Positions 46,361 through 58,949 are shown, numbered from the stretch's first letter. The stretch is 64,000 nucleotides of DNA from Ancistrus triradiatus (GCA_025084515.1 JAJAGP010001664.1:62001-126000), one strand, 5' to 3'. Notes: generated from the sequence alone by a model not told the origin. Translations and numbers: made by a program.

Positions 46361-46515
46361 TTCTTCCTTCTATCTCATGGGTCCCGCAGCATTTATTCCT
46401 GATTGAGTTCTGAACAGAATCTGATATATTTAATTTTCCAGGCTGAAATGAGACATGGAGGATTTTACCTGCAGCCACACACTAACAATACACACTAATA
46501 TTAAACACTCCCGTT

Positions 46516-46552
<37 letters not shown>

Positions 46553-46639
46553 AATCAGATATAATACCATAATATTTAGGATTAAATTCTTTATATATAT
46601 TAAAATAAGGAATAGGAATTATGAGATTATTATGAATAG

Positions 46640-47350
46640 GAAACATAGAAGATGGTACACTGTGCTCATAAAGGGGTGCACACGGTCAGCAACAATACTG
46701 TTGTGTAGGCTGTGGGGTTTAAACGATGTTCAGTTGGTATTAAGGGGCACAAAGTGTGCCAAGAAAATACCCCCAACGACCCTCCAAATGTCGCAGCAGA
46801 AATCAAGACTCATCAGACCAGGCAACATTGTTCCAATCTTCTATCATCCAGTTTTGGTGAGCCCGTGTGAATTGTAAGCTCAGTTGCCTGTTCTTAGTTG
46901 ACAGAAGTGGCACCCGTTGTGGTGTTCTGCTGTTGTAGCCCATGTGCTTCAAGATTCCTCGGCTGTAAGGAGTGGTTATTTGGGTTTCTGTTATCTTTTT
47001 ATCAGCTCAAACCGGTCTGACCATCAATGTGGCATTTTCACCCCGAGAACTGCTTTCACTGGGTATTTTCTTTTTTTCAGACCTTTCTCTGTAAACCCTA
47101 GAGATGGCGCTGTGTGGGAAAATCCCAGTAGATCAGCAGTTTCTGATATAAAAGCGGCAACAACCATGCCACGTTCAAAATCACCTTTCTTAAATCACCT
47201 TTCTTCCTCATTCTGATGCTTGGTTTGATTTAGCAGCTTGTCTTGATCGTATCGACATGCCTAAATGAGTTAAATGAGTCCCTGCCCTGTGATTGGCTGA
47301 TTAAGATAGTGGCATTAACTGTACGTAATAAAGTGGTCGGTTAGTGTGTA
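46640..47350 (+). repeat. old interspersed repeat ending AATAAAGTGGTCGGT
   Basis: Phrases such as CATCAGACCAGGCAACATTG, CCAATCTTCTATCATCCAG, CAGTAGATCAGCAGTTTCTG and TAATAAAGTGGTCGG match a repeat found many times in fish genomes. Class is not certain. It has no intact frame. Confidence 0.7.
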
Positions 47351-47439
47351 TGGTCTTGCCTTGCTCCCTGTGCTGCTGGATTGGAATGAATAAACGATGT
47401 AGGTTCATTTACAGGAATATGAAGGGTAATATCTAAGTA

Positions 47440-47832
47440 ATTACTACTAATGATGTAAGAAATCCCATTAACAGAGCTGGATTTTACTTCAGTAATCCGA
47501 TTGCAATCCGATTATATTCGGTGTTTTCAGACTGCGCATTTGCACGAGCATTCCCACGTGGTTGCCAGGTCTGCTTTATTTGCTTCAGCGGGATTTTCGC
47601 CCTGGATCTGGCAACCCCAGAATTGAACACACCACGGAATTAAAGGCAGCAACTCTGAAACGCAGTATATGCACAGGAAAATGAATGATTGTATTATTTA
47701 ATATTAAAGTTCGACGTTTATGTCACATGTTTCTGTGAGATTATTGGCTGGCTGCAAAGTAGAAATCTGGTTATTACCTCAGTCATCTGATTTTCTGCAG
47801 TTATCGGATTATTAAGTGCATGTAAACGCACC
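47440..47832. repeat. GTTGCCAGATC repeat family, copy 4
   Basis: TCAGTAATCCGATTGC, GTGGTTGCCAGGTCTGC, GGATCTGGCAACCCC and AAGTGCATGTAAACGCACCC occur in the order of the 23.20 kb copy. Confidence 0.6.
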
Positions 47833-48129
47833 CAGGGTCTGCAAACAGCCACTCTTGGGTCATTTCTCCGCACTTTAAAATGCTGTTTGAAATTTGATTG
47901 CGTCATCAAAAACCTCATTGTTCGGTATAAATTATTCGCTCTCTTTACTCATTTCGGTTGTCAACTATTCAGTGCATCCATAGTTTTGTATCATTATAAC
48001 TTTTATGGACATCAGAATTCAATTATTTAATACAATCTCAAATCAATATATATTTTTATTTGTATACCACCCTGCTGCGTGTTGAGTTGTGGTTGTAGCT
48101 GAATTTCTTTATAACTAAGCACTGTTGAG

Positions 48130-48420
48130 GTTTCTCAGGTTCTCAGACTGACATCTGCACTGGCGCTGCCAGGAATGATATTGGGAGAGAAACCCGAGCG
48201 GCGCGTTAAGATTAAAAGTGAATCCGTCCTTTATTAAGGATTATCTCTTACCGGGAGGCTGCAGACAGCAATTTCGAGCGACTGCGTGTAGTTTATTAAG
48301 AAAATTATGTCACGGATGCGTAACGATGCCATGATTCATGCCTGGCCCGCAGCTGAGCCGCCAAACACTCTGCCTACTCGCAGCTGGCTAAAGCGATTCG
48401 GCTTTAAATGCCTTCTTCTA
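48130..48420. promoter_or_regulatory. candidate conserved noncoding element upstream of eya1
   Basis: A unique, GC-balanced stretch with GGGAATGATATTGG-like cores, E-boxes (CAGCTG, CAGCTGG) and no coding frame, bordered by repeats. Function is inferred from appearance only. Confidence 0.25.
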
Positions 48421-48908
48421 ACTTCGTTACTGGGCTTTCGTCGAAGTTTTCCGCTAAAGGCGTTAAAATAATACTTCTAATTACAAACTGTTAAGGTTGA
48501 CGAGAGCTGTGATTGTGTTTGGCTTTTATTACTTTCAGGAATAAACAAAGAACTGTTTTGTAGAAAAGAGGCCAGACCTTTCACGTCATTGTTTCGGTTT
48601 ACAGCTAACTTTCTGTATCTGCTAAATGCATTATGGGAGTTGTAGGAATGTTCCAGCATTCTCATTAAAGCATGTTTCAAAAACGTTTAACATTTTTATT
48701 TTGTTGATAAGCAGCCAGAAGTTCAGCTAAAGTTTATAGTCGCATAAAATAGACAAGCGCTGAGCGCTCATCATGTTTTCGGTACTTGGCACACTTTCTA
48801 GAGCGGCTCGTACGCCCTTACCTTCCAAAACACAAAGGACTACACCGCTGAAATGCACTGAAAGCCTTCTTGATTTTTTTACTTTTTAGATATATTTTAG
48901 TGCAAAAA

Positions 48909-49530
48909 CGGTGCATTCAGAAAGTCGTCCCTTTCACTTTGTTATATTTTATGTTGAGACCTTGTGCTAAAAATAAAAAATAAAGTTTTCCCCCATAAAT
49001 CTGCCCTTAATAAGACACATGAAAGCCCGTCAAGAATTTGGAAAATGCACCTAAGAACTCCAGGCAAACTTTTGTCTCTCTTACTCAGTAGTAGTGAGTC
49101 TCCTGTCTGATGGTTGACCTTCTGGATCTTTGGAGCTCAGCCAGAGTGACCATTGGGTTCTTGGTCAGCTCTTTTACCAAGGCCCTTCTCCTGTGATGAC
49201 TGGTTGTTCCAAACTTCTAGAATAATGGTGGCCGCTGCATGTGCAACTTTGAGTGCAGCGGATTTTTTGTAGCCACACAACCCTGTCTCTGGGCACTACA
49301 GGCAGTTCTTTGCTTCTCATGGCTTGGTTTTTCCTCTGATATATGCATCATTAGGTGTGAAACCTTAAATATACGAGGGTGTGTCTTTCCAAAACTGGAT
49401 TTACCAAAGCTGGACTCCAATCGTAGAAACATCTCAGAGATGTTCAAGAGAAATGGGAGGAACCCAGAGCGGAATTCCAAGCGTCATAGTTTTTTCCTTT
49501 TTAATAAATTTGCAAATAATTGGGGTATTG
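48909..49530 (-). mobile_element. Tc1-like transposon D, internally deleted
   Basis: Starts GTGCATTCAGAAAGTCGTCC and ends near TTTTAATAAATTTGCAAATA. Inside are ACACATGAAAGCCCGTC, CTTCTCATGGCTTGG and GGACTCCAATCGTAGAAACA, all familiar from a widespread fish Tc1 family. The central transposase region is mostly missing. Confidence 0.7.
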
Positions 49531-49567
49531 AGCACAGATATGTATGTAGTGTATAGGTTTACAGTAC

Positions 49568-49650
49568 AGCTCCATTAATGCATATAATCCCTTATACAGT
49601 GTGTGTTTTCTGTGGCTCTGGAACGGATTCATTCAATTTACATTATTCCT
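49568..49650 (-). repeat. third partial copy of the outer inverted-repeat family
   Basis: CTCCATTAATGCATATAATC and CTCTGGAACGGATTCATTC match 32353-32440 closely. Confidence 0.65.
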
Positions 49651-52500
49651 TACGCTAAAAAAAGATGCACTGATGCCACTTTTTCCCTTCTGATAACTAT
49701 ACCTGATGTTCAAGTATGTGCTGATACCAACTACCGATACGTATTCCAACTTTATTTGACATGTTTATGTATGGCACTCCACTTTTTATAGATTGGCGTG
49801 TCTTTTCTTTGGTAAAATTAGTGTTCTGTATCCTAAATAAGATAGAATAAGCTCGAACTAATAATGTTTACTGGTTGAGCTTGAAAAAATGTTTTGTCAT
49901 AATGCAGTAACCAGCACAAAGAGGGACTCGATGTGCCTTCTGGAAGGAATTAATGAGATCTAAGCTACCGCTGTATATAAGATATAAAATTTTTGTTTCC
50001 TGACTAGGCCGGGTCTGTGGTCATGTGACGCAGCTGGCTGACCCTTATGGCTGAGGAGAACCGACTGTTTACTTAACCGTCTGATTGGTCCCCACCCAAG
50101 ACTTTCTTTTTTACTTCTTCTTTCCTGTTGGTTCTAAGCGATTTCGGGTCGGACCGGTCCTGGTAAACCTGGAGTAACCTGTAGCCCCGCCCCGCCCCTT
50201 ATTTTAACCCTCACACCAACCCCGCCCTCATTTTACCCTCAGGCTGACCTTAGACAGAAGTTTTGGGTAAAACCTTTTGGGCTGTGCACAGTTCCAGATG
50301 ATCCACTGGTGGTTTTTGTAAGTCTCGTTTAAGTCCATGGCTGACGTTTTGCTCTGTTCGTTAATCTCTTGTTATGAGCATGTGATAAATAATGACCCCC
50401 TGCCCTGTGCTCTCAGGATCAGAGCATGTCCGGGCGAAGTGTTCTATCATCTTATTACGGCTTTTAGATGCCGAGCGTGCTTTTTCGGGAGGATATGGGC
50501 CGTGCAGCTCCGCTATAAAAGTGGATAATTTGTTGACTCCTTTCCACCCCGGCTGCTTTTTAAGGCTCCTCTGCTGGAAGCTGGAATTCCTGCACGAGAA
50601 AGCGTGCACTAAACTGGAATCAGCTGCGCCCCTAAAATACCAATATGTTTGGTAATAAATTTCCCCCACTCGCTCGCTAATGACTTCGGAGAACATTTGC
50701 TGTTCGCGCAGCATTCGCAGCTGCTCCGGCACTCGAGTCGACCCGGCTCCGTCTCATTCGCAGCGCACTCAGACTCTCCGGCCTTCAGATTCGTTTAGGG
50801 CCAGAATTCCCCTTGGAGGGGGGCAGGGTGGAGAGGGGAAAGGGGGCAGAGGGGCAGGAGCCGTGTAAGAAAAACACATTAGGCAAATGTCTGTTTAACC
50901 CTTTAGGTTCTGATCTGAAGGAACGTGAAAGTAAGAACTACTTTTATATAAAAAAACGGGAATTATGTAAAGCTGATTCGGATCGATCATTAATTGTTTA
51001 CAGGTACTTAAATGACTATGGTGATGGGGATTCATTCCGACAAATCCGTCCTAATTCGAATGCATCGTAAACCAGAAAATTCAGAGTACAGTCTCTGCTG
51101 AACGTGTACTCATGTCTACGTTTGTGTGTGTTATCGGATTCCTATCGTAAAGTCGAGAAATTGTAAGGCTAACTGTATTTAAAGGTAAAATTAATGCTTG
51201 ACAAAGACTAAAACCTAAAACTTCCAGTTTTAAACGAACTTAGAAACTAAAAAAACAAAACGCAGATACAAAAATGTAAGCTTTTATTATGGAATTTAAA
51301 TCCACAAACTCAGTCTGAAACATATTTAACTTAAACATATCTAGATTAAGAAATTCAGACTGGAAAAATGTGTACAAGCCTTAAAAAAGTAGAATAAAAT
51401 GAACCTGAGCTAAAATGACGCACTTATGTAAGCTCAAGTACATAAGTGCGTAAATATAAACTACATAGCGAAGTTTCCAAACCAAAAATAACAAACTCAA
51501 GAACACAAACTAAAACTTGGAACAGTAGTAGCCCTACGTGAGGCCGAAAATTTTTTAAAAAGACTATTGCGTGAAACCAGTGGAGGACCAACAACAAGAT
51601 ACGAGCCATTTTGGTTCACAGTCCCTTGCGTTCTCTCGACCGGACACGGCCCTAGTCGGACGGACACTTTCAAAGCCTCAGAGTCCTGTCTGTGTCTAGG
51701 GTGCAGATCTGTGGTAGCACAAGGAGGCTAGGGGTGCCCCTGCAAGACCACTATGATACAAGTTCAAATCAGTCATTAAAAACACTATAACACTAAACTA
51801 TACCACCGGTAAGTTTTTAGGAGTTAAATATGGGATAAAGTAATTAATCGGGATAGTTGGTAAACCTATTGAGCCCAAGTTATGTAATTAATAAGGTTTG
51901 TAGAAATCGTTTAAATAAAGCAAAGCTAAATAAATATTAACCAAGAGAACAATAATAAATGTAATAATAAAAATAAAGAATAATAATATGTAGACTAATT
52001 GTAGAGTGAATTCAGTATTCTGAAGAATGTGATAAAATAGAGAATATAAGAGAATAGTGAAAATAAATAAAATATAGAATAAAATAACATAAAAATGTGC
52101 ATATTGGCATTATTTAGTCCAGTACACAGAGTCACTGTAGGATCTCGTGTCCTCTGCTCAGTCAGTCGGAGAATTGAGGGAGTTACTGCCCTCTGATGTG
52201 GTTCAAATCTAAGGGCTGGAACTGATGACGGAAGAACAGCTGGAGTAGGGCATCTTGGTTTATGGGCTGGTACCAGAACACAAGCTCAGACAGAAAAGAG
52301 AATATGTAGTTAGTTATTGCTAAGATCACAGAGTCTATTAACAGAAAACTTTTGTACCACTAGTACCATTAAATTCAGTAGTAGAAATGTAAGTATTGTG
52401 TTACACGGGGTTCATGTGAATGTGTTTATTTCTCTCGTTACAAAACTAGAGCTGTTCTAGCTACAGATCCGACTCGTTCTAACTGATAGAGAAAAGGACA
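49651..52500. other. upstream intergenic DNA
   Basis: Unique DNA with a GC-balanced block (50.36-50.76 kb), a weak Tigger-like fragment near 51.02 kb and AT-rich DNA at 51.85-52.1 kb. No gene is supported. Confidence 0.6.
50361..50760. promoter_or_regulatory. candidate conserved noncoding element
   Basis: Unique GC-balanced DNA with CAGCTGATTCCAGTTTAG and GCAGCTGC on the minus strand. A 123-codon minus-strand frame crosses it but resembles no family I know and has no splice or promoter context, so a regulatory reading is preferred. Confidence 0.25.
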
Positions 52501-52524
52501 AGAGAACGGACCTGTGGTATTAAA

Positions 52525-52860
52525 CGATGTCATTGAGTGAGGGAAGGGAAGGTGGGAGGGAGTTACTCTCTGCTTGAGACGTAACCTGATTGATTTCTCG
52601 TTTGTGATGTAAGAAGAGTGAACACGGAAAGTGATCGATGCCAGGGAGTGAGGGAAGGGAATGAGGCACAGGACTCTTTGGAAGGCGCGATGTAAGGCTA
52701 GGGAGTGTGGAATGTATCATGGACAAGAAGGGAGCCAGGGAAGGGAATGAGGTAGTTTGGAGCACAGCCTGCATCCTGCTTGTTTTCTGGTTTGTGCTGT
52801 GATGTGAGGGATGGAAATGAGGGTCGGTTGTGGTTTGGAACACAGCCCGCTTGTATTTGA
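52525..52860. repeat. degenerate tandem array of GAGGGAAGGGAATGAGG units
   Basis: GAGGGAAGGGAA(G/T)GAGG recurs with CAGCCTGCATCCTGC, TTTTCTGGTTTGTG and GTGATGTGAGGGATGG phrases at about 90-base spacing. The proline- and serine-rich minus frame here is a by-product. Confidence 0.6.
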
Positions 52861-53389
52861 GGAACAGGTCACAAACTTTAGAGCAGCAGATCCTGTGCAG
52901 GACAGTTCAAGATCCTTTAGGTTCTTCGTCCAGTCGGTTCCCTGGACCCTGTGCTGTGCCGTGCTGGAGGAAGGTATCTATGTTCCGCCCTCTTTCCTCA
53001 TGGCACGTCAGCGGAATGTCATTCAGAATGCAGAAAATATATTTAGTCGTGACCAACAGACAGCATAAGGCACCGGAGAGTCTGGACCCAACAGGGACTG
53101 CGTTCTACTTTTGTCGCTTTGTGAACTTTCAAATACGATCATATCTGCTGCTCCAGGATGTTCACAGTCCTGAGGAGAAATCGGTGTGAATTATACCAGT
53201 AGTGGATAGAAATGAAATGTAAAAAATAATGAAGCATTGTGCAGAAGACCTGGTCAGGGTGTCCAAAGGGGTCAGAAGCAGAAACGTGGCAGGGCTGAAG
53301 CAAATACGCTTTTAAAAATCACAAATTGTAATTCGGTGTAGTTTAATCGTGTTTTTGCTTAATCGCCCCATGTTGATGAAGGAATAAGG

Positions 53390-53599
53390 GAGTGTGTATA
53401 TATTATACAGTATATATTACGTAACATATATTGTACAGTATATATTATATAGCATATTGTGTAGAATATATTAGAGTATATATTGTATATTAAATGTTAT
53501 AGTGTGTAGTGTATAGTATATTAATAGTGTATATAATACAGTACATGTTATACAGCATATATTAGAGTATATAATACAGTGTGTATTATAGAGTATATA
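53390..53599. repeat. AT-rich minisatellite TATTATACAGTATA
   Basis: Units of TATATTATACAGTATATAT with small changes fill the stretch. The pattern resumes at 54942 (AATACAGTATATATTACATAG), so Tc1 element B inserted into it. Confidence 0.75.
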
Positions 53600-54941
53600 A
53601 AGTGGTGCTTGAAAGTTTGTGAACCCTTTAGAATTTTCTATATTTCTGCCTAAATATGACCTAAAACATCATCAGATTTCCACACAAGTCCTAAAATTAG
53701 ATAAGGAGAACCCAGTTAAACAAATGAGACAAAAATATTATACATTAACTGCTTGCTTCAGGTCCTTCCACAACATTTTGATTGGGTTAAATTCAGGACT
53801 TTGACTTGGCCATTCCAAAACATGAACTTTATTCTTCTTTAACCATTCTTTGGTAGAATGGCCTGTGTGCTGAGGGTCATTGTCTTACTGCATGACCCAC
53901 CTTCTCTTGAGATTCAGTTCATGGACAGATGTCCTGACATTTTCCTTTAGAATTCTCTGATATAGTTCAAAAGTCATTGTTCTATAAATGATGGCAAGGC
54001 GTCCTGGCCCAGATGCAGCAATACAGGCCCAAACCATGATACTACCACCACCATGTTTCACAGATGGGATAAGGTTCTTATGCTGGAATGCTGTGTTTTA
54101 CTTTCTCCAAACATAACACTTTCCTTTTAAACCAAAAAGTTCTATTTTAGTCTCATCTGTCCACAAAACATTCTTCCAATAGCCTTCTGGCTTGTCCACG
54201 TGATCTTTAGCAAACTGCAGATGAGCAGCAATGTTCTTTTTGGAGAGCAGTGGCTTTCTTCTTGCAACCCTGCCATGCACACCATTGTTGTTCAGTGTTC
54301 TTCTGAATGGTGGCCTTCAGTTGTTTAGAAGTTACCTTGGGGTCCTTTGTGACCTCGCCAACTATTACTCGCCTTGCTCTTGGAGTGATCTTTGTTGGTC
54401 GACCACTCCTGGGGAGGGTAACAATGGTCTTGAATTTCTTTTATTTGTACACAATCTGTCTGACTGTAGATTGGTGGAGTCCAAAGTCTTTAGAGATGGT
54501 TTTGTAACCTTTTCCAGCCTGATGAGCATCAACAACTCTTTTTCTGAGGTCCTCAGAAATCTTTGTTCGTGCCATGATACACTTCCACAAACACGTGTTG
54601 TGAAGACCAGACTTTGATAGATCTTTAATTAAGGATACCCCCTCACACATGATCAATGATTGATTGTCATCCCATTGATTTAAAACACCTGACTCTAATC
54701 TCACCTTCAAATTAACTGCTAATCCTAGAGGTTCACATACTTTTGCCACTCACTAATATGTAATATTGGATCATTTTCCTCAATAAATAAATGACCAAGT
54801 ATAATATTTTTGTCTCATTTGTTTAACTGGGTTCTCTTTATCTACTTTTAGGACTTTTAGAAAATCTGATGATGTTTTAGGTCATATTTATGCAGAAATA
54901 TAGAAAATTCTGAAGGGTTCACAACCTTTCAAGCACCACTG
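53600..54941 (-). mobile_element. Tc1-like transposon B
   Basis: Ends AGTGGTGCTTGAAAGTTTG and CTTTCAAGCACCACTG are inverted repeats, with TA at both borders. About 1.34 kb long. It belongs to the same family as elements C (58.95 kb) and the fragment at 62.9 kb. Confidence 0.9.
53760..54575 (-). pseudogene. Tc1-like transposase remnant (element B)
   Basis: The frame starting at the ATG near 54573 reads MARTKISEDLRKRVVDAHQ and a helix-turn-helix (GLHQSTVRQIVYK), then stops. Downstream frames hold KKNIAAHLQFAKDHVDKPEG, VLWTDETKIELFG and, further on, the EWPSQSP region. The C-terminal end after the LWKDL-like part is deleted. Several frameshifts make it inactive. Confidence 0.88.
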
Positions 54942-55419
54942 TATAATACAGTATATATTACATAGTATTATGACTAATGTGATTATACTTAGTGTTTTAT
55001 TTTGATAATATGAGACACTAAACTTTTCCATATATTAAACAATAATTAATTATTAATGTTTCTGCGTTATGCTAAATAACACACACACACGAACGCTAAT
55101 TCAGGTTAAACTGTGTTTGTGATGCAGTCCTGAGCTTTAGGAGGGTTTATAAAGCACACACCGCATCCCATCGTAAAAACTCTCTCAAACATGACTGAAT
55201 AAGAACAATGAACCTGAACATGAATGGCAGAGACACAAGTGTTTACTCACAGCTGCCAAGCAACTGACAGCTCATTGTCCAGCATAACGTTTAGAAAACC
55301 CTGTTTATCCAGCTTGGTTAGTTTGTGTGTGTGGGTGTGTGTGTCTGTCCTGTTCATAAGGTCAGTTTGGAAATGCGTCCAGTAAAGCATGTGGACCAAA
55401 CATCATCATAATTCATTCA
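54942..55419. other. intergenic DNA between Tc1 B and the 55.4 kb array
   Basis: The first part is AT minisatellite remnant, then unique DNA with a short GT run near 55.33 kb. No gene is seen. Confidence 0.6.
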
Positions 55420-56340
55420 TTCATTTTCATACCCACGTAATCCTGATAAGGGTTGCGGGGAGCCTTCCTTTTCAGCTGGGTCAAAGGTACCGGTTCCATC
55501 CTGTTATGCTGGATTATTGGTTCCAGTTCTGTCCCAATCTGTTGGGATAAAGGTTTATGTTCTGTACTGCCCCCTGTGGTGAAAGGTTTAGGGCCCATCC
55601 TGTTCCGCTAGTTTAAAAGTTCTGATCCTGCTCCGTTTCTCTGCATTAAAGATCCTGGTTCGGTCATGTTCCAATAGATTAAAGGTCCCGGTTCCACCCT
55701 ATTCTGCTGTTTTGGTCAAAGTTCTTTGCTGTTTTGTTGGAATAATGATTTGGTTTCTGTACTACCCCATCTGGTACCAGTTCCGTCCAGTTCCACTGGT
55801 TTAAAAGTCCTAGATCTGTCCAGTTTCACTGGGTTGAGGGTCACAGTGCCTTCCTTTTCAGCTGGGTTTAAGCCTTAAGATCTGTCCTGTTCTGCTGAGT
55901 TATTGGTTCCAGTTTCACCCTGTACTGTTGGGTTAAAAGTATAGATTCCATCTTATGGAACTGGGTTACAGGTCCCAGTCCTGTCCTGATCTTTTGGGAT
56001 AAAGGTTTATGTTCTGTACTGCCCCGTGTGGTGAAAAATGGGTTCCATCCTGTTCCACTGGTTTAAAAGTCCTGCCATGTTTCTCTGAATTAAAGATCCT
56101 GGTTCGGTGTTGTTCCAACATAATGGTTTAGGTTTCTTTTTATTCGAAGGTCTCGGTTCCAACCTGTTCCACTGCATTAAAAGTCCAGGTCCTGTTCAGC
56201 TCCATTGGGTTAAAGGTACAGGTTCCATCCTGTTCCATTTGGTTAGAGGTTTAGGTTCTGTCCTGTTTTGCTGGGATAAAGATCCCAATTCTGTCCTGAT
56301 TCAGTAGGTTAAGGGTTTAGGTTCTAGGTGTAAGTCTAGT
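55420..56340. repeat. degenerate minisatellite with CCTGTTCCACTGGGTTAAAGG-like units
   Basis: Phrases TCCTGTTC, CTGGGTTAAAGG, GGTTCCATCC and TGGTTCTGT alternate across 900 bases with a basic unit of about 40 bases and longer supra-units: GGTTTATGTTCTGTACTGCC occurs near 55.55 and 56.00 kb, about 450 bases apart. Confidence 0.75.
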
Positions 56341-57640
56341 TTCAATATAACCTGGTGTCTGTCATTAAACAGATATTGATTCCCAAAGCGGCGTTAAGTA
56401 AAACAAACAAAACAAAACACTTCTGTTTCTGCTCGGTTATTGATCCTGGTCCTACCCTGTTCCTGGGTTTTTTTAGTTCCGGTTCCTGAGTTTCTGTCTC
56501 AGCAGGGATTTTGTGAGGGTCGCAGTGTGTATACTTTATTTATTATAAATATAACTCTATAATCTGCATTAGTCTGAAGCCCCGTCGCGTATTAGGAGTT
56601 AGCTCAGAGCCTATATAGGAGGCGAGATTAAATACGAAGGTAAATAAAATTAAAAGTTGCCGTACTGAGCCGGAGCCTTGCTTCCTGCGTGCTGAAGCCA
56701 GAGCACTCTCTGCTGATTTATTTTATTTTTAATCATCTCTGAAGCCGGTCCTTATTAGAGCTCCATTGAGATAATAAAGCACTTACCCTGCAGGCAGGCA
56801 TCTTTTTCCCTCTGACAGTAATTTACATATGATTTATTTAGAGAACAAGAGGCTTGGCTAATTTTATTTGGAGATTTTCCTTTGTTTTAGAAGTCATTAG
56901 CAGCTTAGACTAATCCGATTTGGTCAATTTCATCAAGGCCATTTTGGAAAACCTCTCAGAGCTCATCAGAACGATGCATTTATTGCTAAGTGTGCTCTAT
57001 TGCATTAACGCACAATAAAGCGACCAGGGACTCCTACAGACGTTTGAGTGGAATCCAGTTAACACTCTGCCAATTCCTTTTTTATTGGGACGCAATCAAT
57101 TCTTATTCATTTTAAAACCGAAAGCCTTTCTTTCATTGTGTGCCATCTCGGCCTTATTACCGACGTAAACAAATTTAGCCGCGTCGTGTTTTTGCGCCAA
57201 ATGCTAATGTTTATGGCCGTGACTTCCTATTCTGAAAGGGGCGAGCGTGTCTGCATGCCAATTACATACGCTTTATGAGACTCTCACGCCAGCCAGCTCA
57301 GCTCAAGGAAGGAAGTGAGCTTTATGTAGATGTATTTTTAACATGCATTTCATTATTAGATCTATATGTATTGTATTCAATCTCTACATTAAGGAGGATT
57401 GAGCAGAATATTATATCTTGATTGTTTTAGGCATGGATTACAATTCTTGATATTTATCATGATTTTTTTTAAGATTAGTTTGTAACCAAACGCAGCAGAC
57501 TCATTTCTTCTTCTGATAAAATTGGCAAATGATGAATAATAGCAGTTTAGAAGCAGGCTAGGATAACTTTTTAAACAAACTTTATTACAACAAACTGTAA
57601 CCCATATATCGCAAAGTAAAAATCAGCATGTTTTACTATA
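56341..57640. promoter_or_regulatory. long unique block, candidate enhancer region (core 56.57-57.31 kb)
   Basis: No repeat or gene is evident. The core has many homeodomain-type cores (TAATTTTA, CCAATTAC, CTAATCC), TCATTAGCAGC, CAATCAATTC and CATTAACGCAC motifs in GC-balanced DNA, with no open frame. This texture is typical of deeply conserved noncoding elements beside developmental regulators. Which gene it would serve is not shown; eya1 is nearest. Confidence 0.35.
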
Positions 57641-57644
57641 TGTC

Positions 57645-58105
57645 TCATGCTGATGTGTGTCTTAATACTTTTGGCCAAATTGGGTTTTTGTACAAAGGTT
57701 TTTGGCCACGTACTTTTGGACAAGTGGGTGCTCGATACTTTTGACCACATGTGGGTTTGTGTCACAAAATATGTTTGGCTAAGTGGGTTTGTATCACAAA
57801 AACAGTTGGCGACATGCTGGTTTGAGTCCCAATACTTTTGGCCACATGCGGATTTGTGTTAAAATACTTTTGACCAAGTGGGTTTGTGTCCCAATACTTT
57901 TGGCCACATGGGGGGTTTGTGTCTCAGTACTTTTGGCCACATAGGTTTGTGTCCCATTACTTTTAGCCTTATGGATTTGTGTCTCAATACTTTTTGCCAA
58001 CTGGGTTTTTATCCCATTACTTTTGTCCAAGTGTGTTTGTGTCTCAATACTTTTGTCTTGGTGGGATTGTGTTCTGATACTTTTGACCACATGTGGCTAT
58101 GTGAA
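57645..58105. repeat. 30-base minisatellite TTTGTGTCCCAATACTTTTG
   Basis: About fourteen copies of (T)TTTGTGTC(C/T)CAATACTTTTGGCCACATGGG, most 29-32 bases long and often 30, so the minus strand reads as repeated ten-residue blocks such as AKSIETQTH. Spacing is not constant and there are no identical repeats with unique spacers. Confidence 0.88.
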
Positions 58106-58949
58106 GGTTGAGGGCTGACTGAGCAACATATGGGTGCAAATAATCTAGGATTCTACGCAATGCAGGCTCCTGGAAGTGATGGAAAACGTGAAATTCTTAT
58201 TAGGTAAGGGATTATAGTTAAACGCTGTGTGTGGATAGAGCAAGCGAGCAGAGACGGAGCGAGAGGCCGAGCGAGAGGCTGATATATCATGCTGTTTCTA
58301 TGTTGTCCTTACGTTATGTAATGTATGTATATATAATATGATCTCAGCAGTGTCTATATACGATGTTAATCTAGTGTGTACCGCTTTCCAATCCCATATG
58401 TGTATTAGCGCGAGTGCATTAACCCATATAACATGTATAATGAGGTCATTTCCTGTCCCAGCTGTATGTTCTTATCTATACATTACAACCTGCAGCGGCG
58501 TCCATCCCGTCGAAATCTATAGGCTCTTTTTTGTAATCGTAACGCTAGACGCCTCGCTTTAATGTTCTCGCACGCTCCAATATTTCTCCAACATTCCCGA
58601 GCGCGTTCGTTCTCCAGCCCACCTGCGCTCGGCTCTAATCCGGTTACGCTGAGTGTGTGAAGAACCTTTAAGGCACTCGATATCCGAGCGGCTGCAGGAG
58701 CGCATTAACGTGGAGCTGATGCTCGGAGGGATTACTTAAGTGCATCTCAAGACAAGACGCACACGGAACGGCTCCAGAGCACAGGAAGTGCCCTAATGGT
58801 TCCCACACGGCTCTGATCGGTTCCTTATATTGGATCCGCAAAAGTTCGTCTCCACAGAGGCTCGCGCCGAGGAACTTTCAACTCCTGCCGAGAGTTCTTT
58901 GCATCATGAACGTCTGCGCTCGCTTCAAATACGAGTTCATGTTCAGCTA
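58106..58949. other. intergenic DNA, unique
   Basis: Unique sequence that becomes GC-balanced at 58.48-58.94 kb with short CGCTCG phrases. It could be regulatory; no gene is supported. Confidence 0.5.

Noticed and set aside
50361..50732. A 123-codon minus-strand frame with fairly normal composition
   Set aside because: No family resemblance, splice context or promoter; unique GC-balanced DNA gives long chance frames. Conservation of codon pattern in a relative would change this view.
57645..58105. Possible CRISPR array
   Set aside because: Units of ~30 bases are contiguous without unique spacers, vary in sequence and length, and lie in a vertebrate genome; this is a minisatellite.
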